A DNA stretch of 64,000 nucleotides. Origin: an uncultured Allorhizobium sp. Lineage in GTDB: Bacteria > Pseudomonadota > Alphaproteobacteria > Rhizobiales > Rhizobiaceae. Location: assembly GCA_958439205.1 (NCBI GenBank), contig OY288189.1:4355001-4419000 (forward strand), in the 5' to 3' direction. The notes beneath the pieces are model-generated. The model saw nothing but the letters and a program-made list of their open reading frames with translations. It ran no database searches and was not told the origin of the DNA. The stretch's first letter is position 1. The number at the start of each line of letters is the position of its first letter. This document shows, one piece after another, positions 1 through 9,500 of the stretch. A program made the position numbers and the translations under genes.

Positions 1-1139
1 TGATGCATCGCAGCCTGCAAGGCTGGGGCTGGCGCAAGCGGGGTGCTGCCCTGATCGAGAGCAAATTGCAGGAAATCTTCCCGGGCCATTCGATCGACTG
101 CCACGAGGCCGTCGGCACGCTCACCATCGCGGAACGCCAGATGGTCGAGATCGCCATCACCTTCTGCGAGATCGGCAGTCCCGTCCGTCTCGTCATTTTG
201 GACGAACCGACGTCGTCGCTCGATGCGCGGCTTGCCGAGCAACTGCTTGCCTATGTCGAACGCTTTGTCCGCGATGGCGGCTCGATCCTCTTTATCTCCC
301 ACATTCTCGGCGAGATCCTGTCGGTCTCCAGCCGCATCGTCGTCATGAAGGACGGAAGGGTGGTCAGCCAGAGGCCGGCCGAGGAATTTTCAGAACATGG
401 CCTGATCGAGGCCATGGGCAGCGTGGTGAAGACGCGCGAGGCCCGCACGAACCTGCAGAAGGCGAACACAGCAAGTGTGCTGACCGCAGCACCAGTGCGC
501 GGGCGCGGCCTCCCCTTCCAGGCCATGAAGGGCGAGATCGTCGGTTTCGCGGGTCTCGGCGGCCATGGCCAGACGGACATGCTGGTCGGCCTGTTCGAAT
601 CCCGAACCGGCAACTGGCTGCGGGCTGATGACCCCGAGGTCGCCTTCGTTGCCGGCGACCGGGCGGTGAATGGCACCTTCACGCTGTGGAGCATTCTTCG
701 AAACCTCAGCATCGGCATCCTGCCGGATTTGTCACGGCTGCAGACCCTGGATTTCAATCGGGAAGAGACGCTGGGCCAGACCTGGAAGGACCGGATCGGC
801 ATCCGCACCCCCGACATGGACAATCCGATCCTGTCGCTCTCGGGCGGAAACCAGCAGAAGGTTCTCTTCGCCCGGGCGCTCGCCAGCCGCGCACCCGTGG
901 TTCTGATGGACGACCCGATGCGCGGCGTCGACTTCGGCACCAAGCAGGAGGTCTATGCGATCCTGCGCCAGGAGGCAGACGCCGGGCGGACCTTTGTCTG
1001 GTACTCGACCGAAATGGACGAAGTCTGCCTCTGCGACCGCGTCTATGTCTTCAACAACGGCATGATCGTTGCCGAACTGAAGGGCGACGAGGTGACGGAA
1101 GAAAACATCCTCTCCGCGTCCTTCCAGGAGGCCGCATGA
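1..1139 (+). CDS. Sugar ABC transporter ATP-binding protein, ribose type (5' end cut by window edge)
   Basis: This is the C-terminal part of a double-ATPase subunit of the RbsA/XylG class, which powers import of a monosaccharide. The visible part starts late in the first nucleotide-binding domain, with a signature-like LTIAERQ and Walker B LVILDEPTSS. The second domain follows, with a degenerate P-loop (GLGGHGQT, where the usual K is Q), a canonical LSGGNQQK signature and Walker B VVLMDDPMRGVD. The first domain's Walker A lies upstream of the window. The stop codon overlaps the next start (ATGA), so it is in an operon with the two permeases. A weak second P-loop is common in this family. The substrate cannot be told from sequence; the downstream lactonase gene suggests an aldose. 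Confidence 0.88.
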   Translation, partial: MHRSLQGWGWRKRGAALIESKLQEIFPGHSIDCHEAVGTLTIAERQMVEIAITFCEIGSPVRLVILDEPTSSLDARLAEQLLAYVERFVRDGGSILFISHILGEILSVSSRIVVMKDGRVVSQRPAEEFSEHGLIEAMGSVVKTREARTNLQKANTASVLTAAPVRGRGLPFQAMKGEIVGFAGLGGHGQTDMLVGLFESRTGNWLRADDPEVAFVAGDRAVNGTFTLWSILRNLSIGILPDLSRLQTLDFNREETLGQTWKDRIGIRTPDMDNPILSLSGGNQQKVLFARALASRAPVVLMDDPMRGVDFGTKQEVYAILRQEADAGRTFVWYSTEMDEVCLCDRVYVFNNGMIVAELKGDEVTEENILSASFQEAA

Positions 1140-2083
1140 CGAAGTTCTTCTCAGCCGACGGGTTGCGCCTGCTGATCCCGGCCCTTTCGCTGGTCGGGCT
1201 GCTGGCCGCGGTCTTCTATCTCCAGCCGCGAGCCATGAGCTATACGGGGCTCAACCTGCTGTTCAATCTGGCCGTCCCGATCGCACTCGCCACCATCGCC
1301 CAGATGCTGATCATGACGGTCAACGACCTTGATCTGTCGATGGGCACCTTCGTCAGCTTCGTAGCCTGCGTGACGGCAACCTTCCTGCAGTCCTCGCCTC
1401 TGCTGGGTGTCCTCATTCTAATGGCAGCGATCGGCGTCTACGCGCTGATAGGTGTGATGATCCACCTTCGGGATCTGCCGTCGATTGTCGTGACGCTCGG
1501 CATGAGCTTCGTCTGGGGCGGGCTTGCAGTGCTGATCCTGCCGGCACCCGGCGGCGAGGCGCCCGGCTGGATCCGCGCGATCATGACGGTCAAGCCGCCG
1601 CTGCTTCCGATGGCGATTGTGGCCAGCATCCTGATCGCCGTTGTCAGCCACTATGTCATCATGCGCTCGTCCTTCGGCGTGGTGTTGCGCGGGGTGGGCG
1701 GCAATAGCCGCTCGGTTGCCCGGGCCGGATGGTCGATCATCGGAGCACGGGCGGCCGTCTATGGTCTCGCCGGGTTCTTTGCAGTGCTCGCCGGCATGGC
1801 ACTGGTGGGGCTAACCACCTCAGCCGACGCCAATATCGCGCTGCGCTACACGCTGCTCTCGATCGCCGGTGTCATTCTCGGCGGCGGTGAATTCGTCGGC
1901 GGGCGCGTTTCGCCGATCGGTGCTGTGATCGGGGCGCTCACCCTGACACTGGCCGGCTCTTTCCTGTCGTTCCTGCGGATCTCGCCGGACTGGCAGATCG
2001 GCGCGCAGGGCGCGATCCTGATCCTTGTCTTGACGCTGCGTCTTGCCCTCAATCGCGCCGAAGGCCGGAAGGGGAAAGCATGA
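1136..2083 (+). CDS. Sugar ABC transporter permease (RbsC/XylH type), first of two
   Basis: A 315-residue inner-membrane permease with about eight to ten hydrophobic segments, beginning MTKFFSADGLRLLIPALSL. The conserved permease stretch NDLDLSMGTFVSF follows the third hydrophobic segment. The reading frame is open well upstream, but the ATG at 1136 is chosen because it overlaps the ATPase stop by four bases and starts directly before the first membrane segment. The gene overlaps the second permease by four bases (ATGA), so the two permeases probably form a heterodimer in one transporter. No solute-binding protein is visible in the window; it is probably upstream. Confidence 0.87.
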   Translation: MTKFFSADGLRLLIPALSLVGLLAAVFYLQPRAMSYTGLNLLFNLAVPIALATIAQMLIMTVNDLDLSMGTFVSFVACVTATFLQSSPLLGVLILMAAIGVYALIGVMIHLRDLPSIVVTLGMSFVWGGLAVLILPAPGGEAPGWIRAIMTVKPPLLPMAIVASILIAVVSHYVIMRSSFGVVLRGVGGNSRSVARAGWSIIGARAAVYGLAGFFAVLAGMALVGLTTSADANIALRYTLLSIAGVILGGGEFVGGRVSPIGAVIGALTLTLAGSFLSFLRISPDWQIGAQGAILILVLTLRLALNRAEGRKGKA

Positions 2084-3033
2084 CCCAGGCACTCTCCACA
2101 CTCTTCTCCCGGACCTGGATCTGGTCCTTTATCGCAGCCGCCAGCGTCTTCCTCGTCACCATCGTCTTCACGGGCGGGGCAAGCACCGTCGGGCTCGCTC
2201 AGGCGGCTCTCACCTTCGGGGCCTTCTCGGTGCTGGTCGGTCTCGGCCAGATGCTGGTGATCACGCTCGGTCCCGGCAATATCGACCTCTCGGTTCCCGC
2301 CAATATGACGCTTGCAGCGACGGTCTCGCTGAAGGTGATGAATGTCGAGAACAGCATGATCCTGACCGGGCTTGTCGTTGCCATCGGCGTCGGGATCGCG
2401 ATCGGTATCGGCAACTATGCGCTGATCAAGCTGCTCCGCATTCCGCCGATCATCGCAACGCTGTCGATGAGCTTCATCGTGCAATCGACAGCGATCTGGA
2501 CGAACCGGGGCTTGCGCATCAAGCCGCCGAGCTGGCTTGCGGACTTCACCACCTCCTCGACGGCAGGCATCCCGAATGTCGCGCTCGTGGCATTGGTGCT
2601 CTCCGCGCTCGTCTGGTACGTGATCAATCGTACCGTCTATGGGCGCTCGATTGCCGCGATCGGCCAGAGCATCCGCGCCGCCCGCATGGCCGGGATCCCG
2701 ATCGATGGCACGCGGCTAGTCACCTACCTGCTTTGCGCCGTGCTCGCTTCCCTCTGCGGCTACCTGCTCGCCAGCTTCTCCGGCGGCGCGGCGCTCAACA
2801 TGGGCACGGAATATCTTCTGATGTCGATCGCCGTCGTCGTGATCGGCGGCACGGCGGTTGCCGGTGGCAATTCGAATGTTCCGGGGATATGGGGCGCCTC
2901 GCTCTTCATGTTCCTTGTCGTTTCGATGCTGAATACCTACGGTTTTGGCGCCGGCATCCGCCTCATTCTCACCGGTCTCATCATCATCGCCGTCATCATG
3001 CTGCCGACCACGCGCAGCGCCGGCAAAACCTGA
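2080..3033 (+). CDS. Sugar ABC transporter permease (RbsC/XylH type), second of two
   Basis: A 317-residue multi-spanning membrane protein, MTQALSTLFSRTWIWSF. It carries the family motif GPGNIDLSVPANM, matching NDLDLSMGTF in the preceding permease, and a late glycine-rich loop VVIGGTAVAGGNSNV. It is homologous in layout to its upstream neighbour, as expected for paired permeases of a carbohydrate uptake transporter. The start overlaps the previous stop by four bases. The lactonase gene follows after about 20 bases, so one transcript is likely. Confidence 0.87.
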   Translation: MTQALSTLFSRTWIWSFIAAASVFLVTIVFTGGASTVGLAQAALTFGAFSVLVGLGQMLVITLGPGNIDLSVPANMTLAATVSLKVMNVENSMILTGLVVAIGVGIAIGIGNYALIKLLRIPPIIATLSMSFIVQSTAIWTNRGLRIKPPSWLADFTTSSTAGIPNVALVALVLSALVWYVINRTVYGRSIAAIGQSIRAARMAGIPIDGTRLVTYLLCAVLASLCGYLLASFSGGAALNMGTEYLLMSIAVVVIGGTAVAGGNSNVPGIWGASLFMFLVVSMLNTYGFGAGIRLILTGLIIIAVIMLPTTRSAGKT

Positions 3034-3053
3034 AGCCCTGCCAGGATCGTCCC

Positions 3054-3965
3054 ATGGAAAACCCGCATTACGAGATCCGTGACCCCCGCTTCTGCGACCT
3101 GCTCGTTTCCAGCGCCAGCCTGGACGAGCTTTACACCGGCTGCCGATGGGCCGAGGGTCCCGTCTGGTTCAATGATGGCGGCTATCTGCTGTTCAGCGAT
3201 ATTCCGAACGAACGCGTGCTGCGCTGGATCGAGGGGGCTGGCACCTCCGTCTATCGCGCGCCGTCGCATTTCATCAACGGCAATACCCGCGACCGCGAGG
3301 GGCGGCTCGTCTCCTGCGAGCACGGCGGGCGCCGCGTTATCCGCACCGAAATCGACGGCACGATCACGACGCTTGCCGATCGCTACCAGGGCAAGCGTCT
3401 GAACTCACCCAACGACGTGGTGGTCAAGTCCGACGGCAGCGTCTGGTTCAGCGATCCGTCCTACGGCATTCTCTCGGATTACGAGGGCTACAAGGCCGAC
3501 GAGGAACAGGCGAGCCGGAATATCTACCGGCTCGATCCGGCAACAGGCGAACTCACCGTCGCGGTCGACGATTTCCTGCAGCCGAACGGGCTTTGCTTCT
3601 CGCCGGACGAGCGCCTGCTCTACGTCGCGGATTCCGGCGCAAGCCACAAGCCGGACGCCCCGAGATACATCCGCGTCTTCGATGTGACGGATGGCAAGCG
3701 GCTGACAAACGGGCGCGTCTTCGCCCATATCGACAAGGGCATCCCCGACGGGATGCGGACGGATGTCGACGGGAACCTCTGGTCGAGTGCTGCCGACGGC
3801 GTGCACTGCTTCCATCCCGACGGCACGCTGCTCGGCAAGATCCTCGTGCCCCAGGCGGTCGCCAACCTGACCTTCGGCGGCCCGCGCAAGAATCGCCTGT
3901 TCATCACGGCGTCGACCTCGCTTTATGCGATCTACACGGCAACGCGCGGCGCGCAGGTTCCCTGA
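3054..3965 (+). CDS. SMP-30/gluconolactonase family protein
   Basis: A 303-residue six-bladed beta-propeller protein that probably hydrolyses a sugar lactone, opening the ring after sugar oxidation. Family landmarks are GCRWAEGPVWFNDGGYLLFSDIPNER near the N-terminus (its glutamate is a metal ligand in the family), LNSPNDVVVKSDGSVWFSDPSYG in the middle (metal-binding Asn/Asp) and QPNGLCFSPDERLLYVADSG. The length fits the family. The start at 3054 is chosen because homology begins there, though the frame is open much further upstream. It is the last gene of the sugar ABC operon, which suggests the imported sugar is catabolised by an oxidative route. Confidence 0.86.
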   Translation: MENPHYEIRDPRFCDLLVSSASLDELYTGCRWAEGPVWFNDGGYLLFSDIPNERVLRWIEGAGTSVYRAPSHFINGNTRDREGRLVSCEHGGRRVIRTEIDGTITTLADRYQGKRLNSPNDVVVKSDGSVWFSDPSYGILSDYEGYKADEEQASRNIYRLDPATGELTVAVDDFLQPNGLCFSPDERLLYVADSGASHKPDAPRYIRVFDVTDGKRLTNGRVFAHIDKGIPDGMRTDVDGNLWSSAADGVHCFHPDGTLLGKILVPQAVANLTFGGPRKNRLFITASTSLYAIYTATRGAQVP

Positions 3966-3984
3966 GGGGTACCTAGCTGAAAGG

Positions 3985-4395
3985 TCACGGCGCGCTTGTT
4001 GCCCAGTCTTCGACGCGAAGCCCCGGGACACGGTTGAATTCCCGACGGTTGTTGGTCACGATGATCAGCCCGCGCGATCGGGCATGGCCCGCGATCATCT
4101 GGTCATAAGGGCCAATCGGTGTGCCGGACTTCGCCAGTTCTGCTCGCAATTGGCCAGTGTGACTGGCGGCGATCTCATCGTATGGGAGAACATCGAGGCG
4201 GGCCGCGAAACCCTCGACAACAGCCAGATTGCGCTCCGGTGAGGCGGATTTCTCCGCCCCATAAATCAGCTCCATCAGGCTCACGGCACTGATGCACATC
4301 TGACCGTGATGCCGGTTGAACACCTCTCGCATATGAGCGGGACGGTTCTTCACCGTGAAGATGCAGATGTTCGTATCGAGCATGTATTTGAGCAT
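3985..4395 (-). CDS. vapC: VapC family PIN-domain toxin ribonuclease
   Basis: A 136-residue PIN-domain protein and the toxin half of a type II toxin-antitoxin pair. VapC toxins cut RNA with a metal ion held by a cluster of acidic residues. Visible here are D7 (MLDTNI), E42 (SLMELIYG), D98 (PIGPYDQMIAGHA) and the conserved TNNRREF near the C-terminus. Size and motif spacing match the VapC/FitB family. Its ATG overlaps the last base of the antitoxin stop codon (TGATG), so translation is coupled to vapB. It is convergent with the lactonase gene. The target RNA cannot be inferred. Confidence 0.92.
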   Translation of the reverse strand: MLKYMLDTNICIFTVKNRPAHMREVFNRHHGQMCISAVSLMELIYGAEKSASPERNLAVVEGFAARLDVLPYDEIAASHTGQLRAELAKSGTPIGPYDQMIAGHARSRGLIIVTNNRREFNRVPGLRVEDWATSAP

Positions 4396-4628
4396 CAGAG
4401 CGCTTCCCGCTCCTGCTCTCCTGGCTGATCTCGATCGGTCAAGTAGTCGTCCGTCGTCGTGGTTTTGTCTTCGAACCAGCTGTCCCAGATTTCTCCCGCC
4501 GGTGCGATGATCCGGGTGCGTCCCACGGCGACGATGTCGACGCGCTTCACATCATCCGGCAAGGCGACCGCCTTCGGCAGCCGGATCGCCTGGCTGCGAT
4601 TGCTCTGAAAGACTGCACCCTTTTCCAT
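4395..4628 (-). CDS. vapB: VapB family antitoxin
   Basis: A 77-residue protein starting MEKGAVFQSNRSQAIRLPK, the characteristic AbrB/SpoVT-like DNA-binding start of VapB antitoxins. The acidic C-terminal half (DSWFEDKTTTTDDYL) would wrap the toxin. It lies directly upstream of vapC and is translationally coupled to it. In this family the antitoxin, alone or with toxin, represses its own promoter. Four copies of an 8-bp motif, two in each orientation, surround the start region (see the operator entry). Confidence 0.92.
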   Translation of the reverse strand: MEKGAVFQSNRSQAIRLPKAVALPDDVKRVDIVAVGRTRIIAPAGEIWDSWFEDKTTTTDDYLTDRDQPGEQEREAL

Positions 4629-4703
4629 ATCCCGACATCCTCGCCATATACTGCGGACATATCCCGCATCCTGGCATGGGCGCGGGATATGTCAACGGGA
4701 TAT
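4627..4703 (-). promoter_or_regulatory. Probable VapBC operator, paired ATATCCCG/CGGGATAT half-sites
   Basis: The octamer ATATCCCG occurs at 4627-4634 and 4659-4666, and its reverse complement CGGGATAT at 4683-4690 and 4696-4703. The middle two belong to a perfect 12-bp inverted repeat, GACATATCCCGC (4656-4667) and GCGGGATATGTC (4682-4693), with a 14-bp spacer. The leftmost copy overlaps the vapB start codon. Position and symmetry fit an autoregulatory toxin-antitoxin operator; binding is inferred. Confidence 0.7.
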
Positions 4704-4728
4704 ACGCTGATCGCCAGAAGGCTGCCAA

Positions 4729-6528
4729 TCACTTCCTCGAGGCGATATATGCGCGCCAACCGCCGAGATCGGTGACTTCCTGCGCACCCTGGATGGCATA
4801 GGGTTCGCAGAGGAAACCCGACACCTGACTGCCGTCATCGAGCGTGACCTTGCCGATGCCAAGCGGTGCGGGGATGTTCTGGACGAAGCGGCCGAAGGCT
4901 GATGGCGTTACCTTCCACACCTCGACCTCAAGCCCCTTGCCGGCAAAACCCGGCTCGCGGATCAGGCCCGGCTTGGGTGGCGTGGTGTTGGGCAGGACAA
5001 AGAGACGATAGTCGCCGGCCGTGCGGCAGGTCTTCACCAGCTTACCGCCGGGGCCTGTCAGTTCGTGGTTCAGCGGCATGCCGGTCAGATGCGCACCGAC
5101 GACCATGATGGTGACGAGGCCGTCATCGGGCTCGGAAACCTTCGAGGCTTCCGGCAAGGCTGCAGTCTTGTCCTTGCCCATGCCGGACTGGGCAGCGCGG
5201 TGCATAGCATCGGCAAAGGGCGCCAGCGCATCGTCGGAGAAGGAGGGGCCAAAGAAGGTCACGCCACTCGGCAGACCATCCGAGCCGAAGCCGCCCGGCA
5301 CGGCGATGGCCGCATAGCCGAAGAGATTGGCGAAATTGGTGTAGCGACCGAAATGGCTGTTCTTGACGATCGGGTCTGCCAGCATCGCCTCGACCGTATA
5401 GGTCGTAGGCGACGTCGGCAGCATCAGGACGTCGAGCTTTTCCCATTCGACAAGCGTCTTCTGGCGGAGATGGCCGAGCTTGTACTGGCCCTCGAACGCC
5501 GCGACGGCATCGTAACCCTTGGCACCCTCGATAATGGTGCGCACGGTCAGATCGAAATCATCGGCATTGGTGCCGATGAACTCCTTCACCGCCGCGAGAC
5601 GTTCGGCGACCCAGGGGCCGTTATAGAGCAGTTCGGCAGCCTGTCGGAACGGCGCGTAGTCGAAGGGGACGATAACAGCGCCGAGCGACTTTGCCCGCTC
5701 GATTGCCTGATCGTAGAGGGCTTCAACGGCCGCGTTGCCGAAGAACTCGCGCTCGGCGCCGTCAAGGACGCCGATGCGCAGGCCTGATACAGGCAGGGCG
5801 ACTGGCGACGCCTTGCGGGAATAAGGATCGCCCGCATCGAGACCGTCCATGACCTTGCGGATCGCGACGCCATCGCCGACGGTCGCGGCAAAGACCGTGA
5901 CGACGTCAACACTGCGGCAGGCCGGCACGACGCCGACATTCGGCACCAGGCCGGGCGTCGGCTTGATGCCGACGAGGTTGTTGAAGGCGGCGGGCACGCG
6001 GCCGGAACCGGCGGTGTCCGTGCCGAGCGCAAAGCTTGCGAGGCCAGCCGCGACTGTGACCGCCGAACCGGACGAGGAGCCTCCGGAGACATAGGCCTTA
6101 TCGAATAACGAGCGCGGGGCGCCATAGGGAGACCGCGTGCCGTTGAGGCCTGTCGCGAACTGGTCCAGGTTCGTCTTGCCGATGACGAGGGCACCCGCAG
6201 TCTTCAGTCTCACAACGACCGTTGCGTCCTTCTCCGGCTGGTAGGCAAAGGCCGGGCAGGCTGCGGTGGTCGGCAGGCCTGATACGTCGATATTGTCCTT
6301 CACGGCAAAGGGCACGCCCCAGAGCGGCAGACTGTTCGGCTCTGGCGCGCGCTCCATCAGAGCCTTCGCGGCGGCCCTCAAGTCATCATCCGGCGTCTGC
6401 GTGATGAACACCGCCGGATCGTCGGAGGCCTTGCGGCGGGCGATCACCTCCTCGACGAGGTCGAGCGGCGTCAGCCCGCTGGCATAGGCGGCCTGCAGCG
6501 ATGCGAGATCGAGAATAGTCGGCAGCAT
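4729..6528 (-). CDS. atzF: Allophanate hydrolase
   Basis: A 599-residue amidase-signature enzyme that hydrolyses allophanate to ammonia and carbon dioxide, the last step of this nitrogen pathway. The N-terminal amidase domain has the catalytic lysine K77 (PFAVKDN), the serine-rich loop GGSSSGSA at 149-156 and the nucleophile region GTDTAGSGR with S175. A C-terminal domain (about 480-599, VVGAHLTGMPLNHEL and AFGRFVQNIPAPLGIG) is typical of AtzF rather than a plain amidase. Its ATG overlaps the end of the carboxylase gene by one base. Within this operon the substrate would be allophanate made from carboxyguanidine. Confidence 0.93.
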   Translation of the reverse strand: MLPTILDLASLQAAYASGLTPLDLVEEVIARRKASDDPAVFITQTPDDDLRAAAKALMERAPEPNSLPLWGVPFAVKDNIDVSGLPTTAACPAFAYQPEKDATVVVRLKTAGALVIGKTNLDQFATGLNGTRSPYGAPRSLFDKAYVSGGSSSGSAVTVAAGLASFALGTDTAGSGRVPAAFNNLVGIKPTPGLVPNVGVVPACRSVDVVTVFAATVGDGVAIRKVMDGLDAGDPYSRKASPVALPVSGLRIGVLDGAEREFFGNAAVEALYDQAIERAKSLGAVIVPFDYAPFRQAAELLYNGPWVAERLAAVKEFIGTNADDFDLTVRTIIEGAKGYDAVAAFEGQYKLGHLRQKTLVEWEKLDVLMLPTSPTTYTVEAMLADPIVKNSHFGRYTNFANLFGYAAIAVPGGFGSDGLPSGVTFFGPSFSDDALAPFADAMHRAAQSGMGKDKTAALPEASKVSEPDDGLVTIMVVGAHLTGMPLNHELTGPGGKLVKTCRTAGDYRLFVLPNTTPPKPGLIREPGFAGKGLEVEVWKVTPSAFGRFVQNIPAPLGIGKVTLDDGSQVSGFLCEPYAIQGAQEVTDLGGWRAYIASRK

Positions 6529-9500
6529 TACAGATCCTCCAAAACGACCAGGACATCGCCGGCCTTGACGTTGCGACCCGGCCCGGCACGCAGATCCCGG
6601 ACTTTGCCGGCGGCATGGGCGGTGACGGTGATTTCCATTTTCATCGACTCGATGATGGCAAGCGTATCGCCAGCCTGCACGGACTGGCCTTCCTCGACCA
6701 GCAGTTTCCAGACATTGCCGGGCACGGCGCTTTCCACCCCGAAGCAGCCTTCGGGGATATCGCCGCCGAGGCTGACGCCGGCGCCGTCATCGACCTGGAA
6801 CGAGTCGAGCCCCTCGTCCTTCCAGCGCTTCCGCTCCGCCTCGAAGGCCGCCTGCTGTCCCTGCTTGAAGGCGCCGATGCTCTCTGCATTGCGAGCCATC
6901 TCCGCCTCGTAGTCGGCATAGGAGAAGGTGCCCTCCTCGATGCGGATGGGATAGCCGCCATGCGGGAAGGCGGCGCGGGCTTCCGTGAGTTCCTTGTGGC
7001 TCACGGGGAAGAAGCGGATCTGGTCGAAGAAGTCGAGCAGCCAGGGCTTGTCCTTGGCAAAGACATCCGTTTGCCGCCAGGTATTCCAGACCTGGATCGT
7101 GCGGCCGAAGAGCTGATAGCCGCCCGGCCCTTCCATACCGTAGATGCACATATAGGCCCCGCCAATGCCGACGGCGTTTTCCGGCGTCCAGGTACGGGCC
7201 GGATTGTACTTCGTCGTTACCAGCCGGTGGCGCGGATCGATGGGGGTTGCGACCGGGGCGCCGAGATAGACGTCGCCGAGGCCCATCACGAGATAGGAGG
7301 AGTTGAAGATCGTGTCCTTCACCGCCTGCTCGTCGGCAAGCCCGTTGATGCGGCGGATGAACTCGATGTTGGACGGGCACCAGGGGGCGTTGGGACGCAC
7401 GAGTTCCTGGTACTTGCGCATGGCCAATTCCGCATCCGGATCGTTCCAGGAGAGCGGCAGCCAGACGGTCCGGCTCGGCACCTTGACGGCGGAGACCGGG
7501 GGGAGGCTTTTGTCGATCTCGGCGAGGGCGTCCAAGAGTTTCGAGCGCGACAGCGCGGTGCTGTCATAATGGATCTGCAGCGAGCGGATGCCCGGCGTCA
7601 GATCGATCAGGCCCTGAAGCCTCGCCTCCTTCACCGCCTGCATCAGCAGGTGCACGCGCATGCGGATGCCGATGTCGAGCTGCATCGGGCCGTATTCGAC
7701 CAGCAGATTGTCATCGCCCTGTCGGCGATAGACGACGGGGATGGGGCCGGTATCGTTGGAGGCGAGGATGGGGGAGTTCTGACGGATCGCTGGCGCTGCG
7801 GCTCCCTGGTTACCCCCCTCTGCCCTGCCGGGCATCTCCCCCACAAGGGGGGAGAGCGGGGAGGCGACCGTCTCTCCTGCCGCATCCGTTGAATTGGACG
7901 TGAGCTCTTTTGCCGTCTTGGGCGAGGCCGGCGATGGGCCACTCTCCCTCCTTGTGGGGGAGATGTCCGGCAGGACAGAGGGGGGTAAACCGGGCACGGA
8001 ACCTGCGGAAAGGACATCCTCCTCCCGCGTCACCGCATGAAACCGTATTTTATCCCCCGGCTTGAACTGCCCCATCTTCCACTGCTCGTCCCGCGCGATG
8101 ACCGCCGGGCAGACGAAGCCGCCGAGGCTGGGGCCATCGGGGCCGAGGATGATCGGCATATCGCCGGTGAAATCGATGGCGCCGATGGCATAGGCGTTGT
8201 CATGCAGGTTGGAAGGGTGGAGCCCCGCCTCGCCGCCATCGGTGCGCGCCCATTTGGGGGCCGGGCCGATTAGCCGCACACCCGTGCGCGCCGAGTTGAA
8301 ATGCACCTCGTAAAGCGTCGAGAACAGGGTCTCGATATCCTCCTCAAGGAAAAAATCGGGCGCGCCATGCGGACCGTAGAGCACGCCGACGGACCATTCG
8401 CGGGTCAGTTCCGCAGGCTCGGCTGCCTGCAGGACATCGGTTTGGCTGCTGCGGGCCAGCCGCAGCACATGGCCTGCACGAAGCGTACCGGTGGCATTGC
8501 CGCCGAACTGGCCGAGGCCGAAGGTGGCGCGGGAGCCCATGACCAAGGGCGCGTCGAAGCCGCCCGATACCGCCAGATAGGCGCGCTGACCCGCACCGGT
8601 GATGCTGCCTATGGCAAGTGTCTGGCCGGCCTTGACCTCGACCGCCTGATTATGGGGCAGTTCAACGCCGTCGAGCTTCATGGGCATTGCGGCTCCGGCA
8701 AGCGCGATCACGGAGTCGCAGAAGAATTTCAGCACTGGCCCCGAGACGGTGAGTTCCAGGGCGGCTGTATGATCGTGGTTGCCGACCAGCCGGTTGGCGT
8801 GGCGGAAGGAGCGTTCGTCCATCGGACCCGATGGCGGCACGCCGACATGCCAGAGGCCGAGGCGGCCCGGCAGCTCCTGCAGGCTCGACTGCGCGCCGGG
8901 GGCGATCACCTCGACGACATCCGGCACGAAGGCGAAATCCTTGAGCGCCGTGGTCGCGACATCGCCGCTTTGGAACAGGTTGGAGGCGGCGATGGCCTTC
9001 AGGTATTCGAGATTGGTCTCGATGCCTGCAAGCGAGGTTTTTTCCAGCGCGGAGGAGAGCGCCGCAATGGCTGCGTTCCGATCAGCACCAGACACGATCA
9101 CCTTGGCCAGCATCGGATCGTAGAAGGGCGTGACCTCGGTTCCCCTCTCCACCCAGCCATCGACACGGACGCCTTCGGGAAAGATCACTTCGGTCAGCAG
9201 CCCGGCACTTGGGCGGAAACCGGCATGGGGCATTTCGGCATAGACGCGCGCCTCGATCGCAGCCCCCCTCGGCGCGAGATTTTCCTTGCCCGTCAGCACA
9301 TCTTCGCCGGCAGCCTGGCGGATCATCCATTCGACCAGATCCACACCGAAGACGGCTTCCGTGACCGGATGCTCGACCTGCAGTCGGGTGTTCACTTCAA
9401 GGAAATAGAATTCCTCGCGGGCGGGATCATAGATGAATTCGACGGTACCGGCAGAGGCGTAGGCGACCTGCTGGCCGAGCGACACGGCTGCCGCATGCAG

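Noticed and set aside
2043-3053. A long upstream extension of the SMP-30 protein
   Set aside because: The extension overlaps the second permease in another frame and has no homology; the family start is at 3054.
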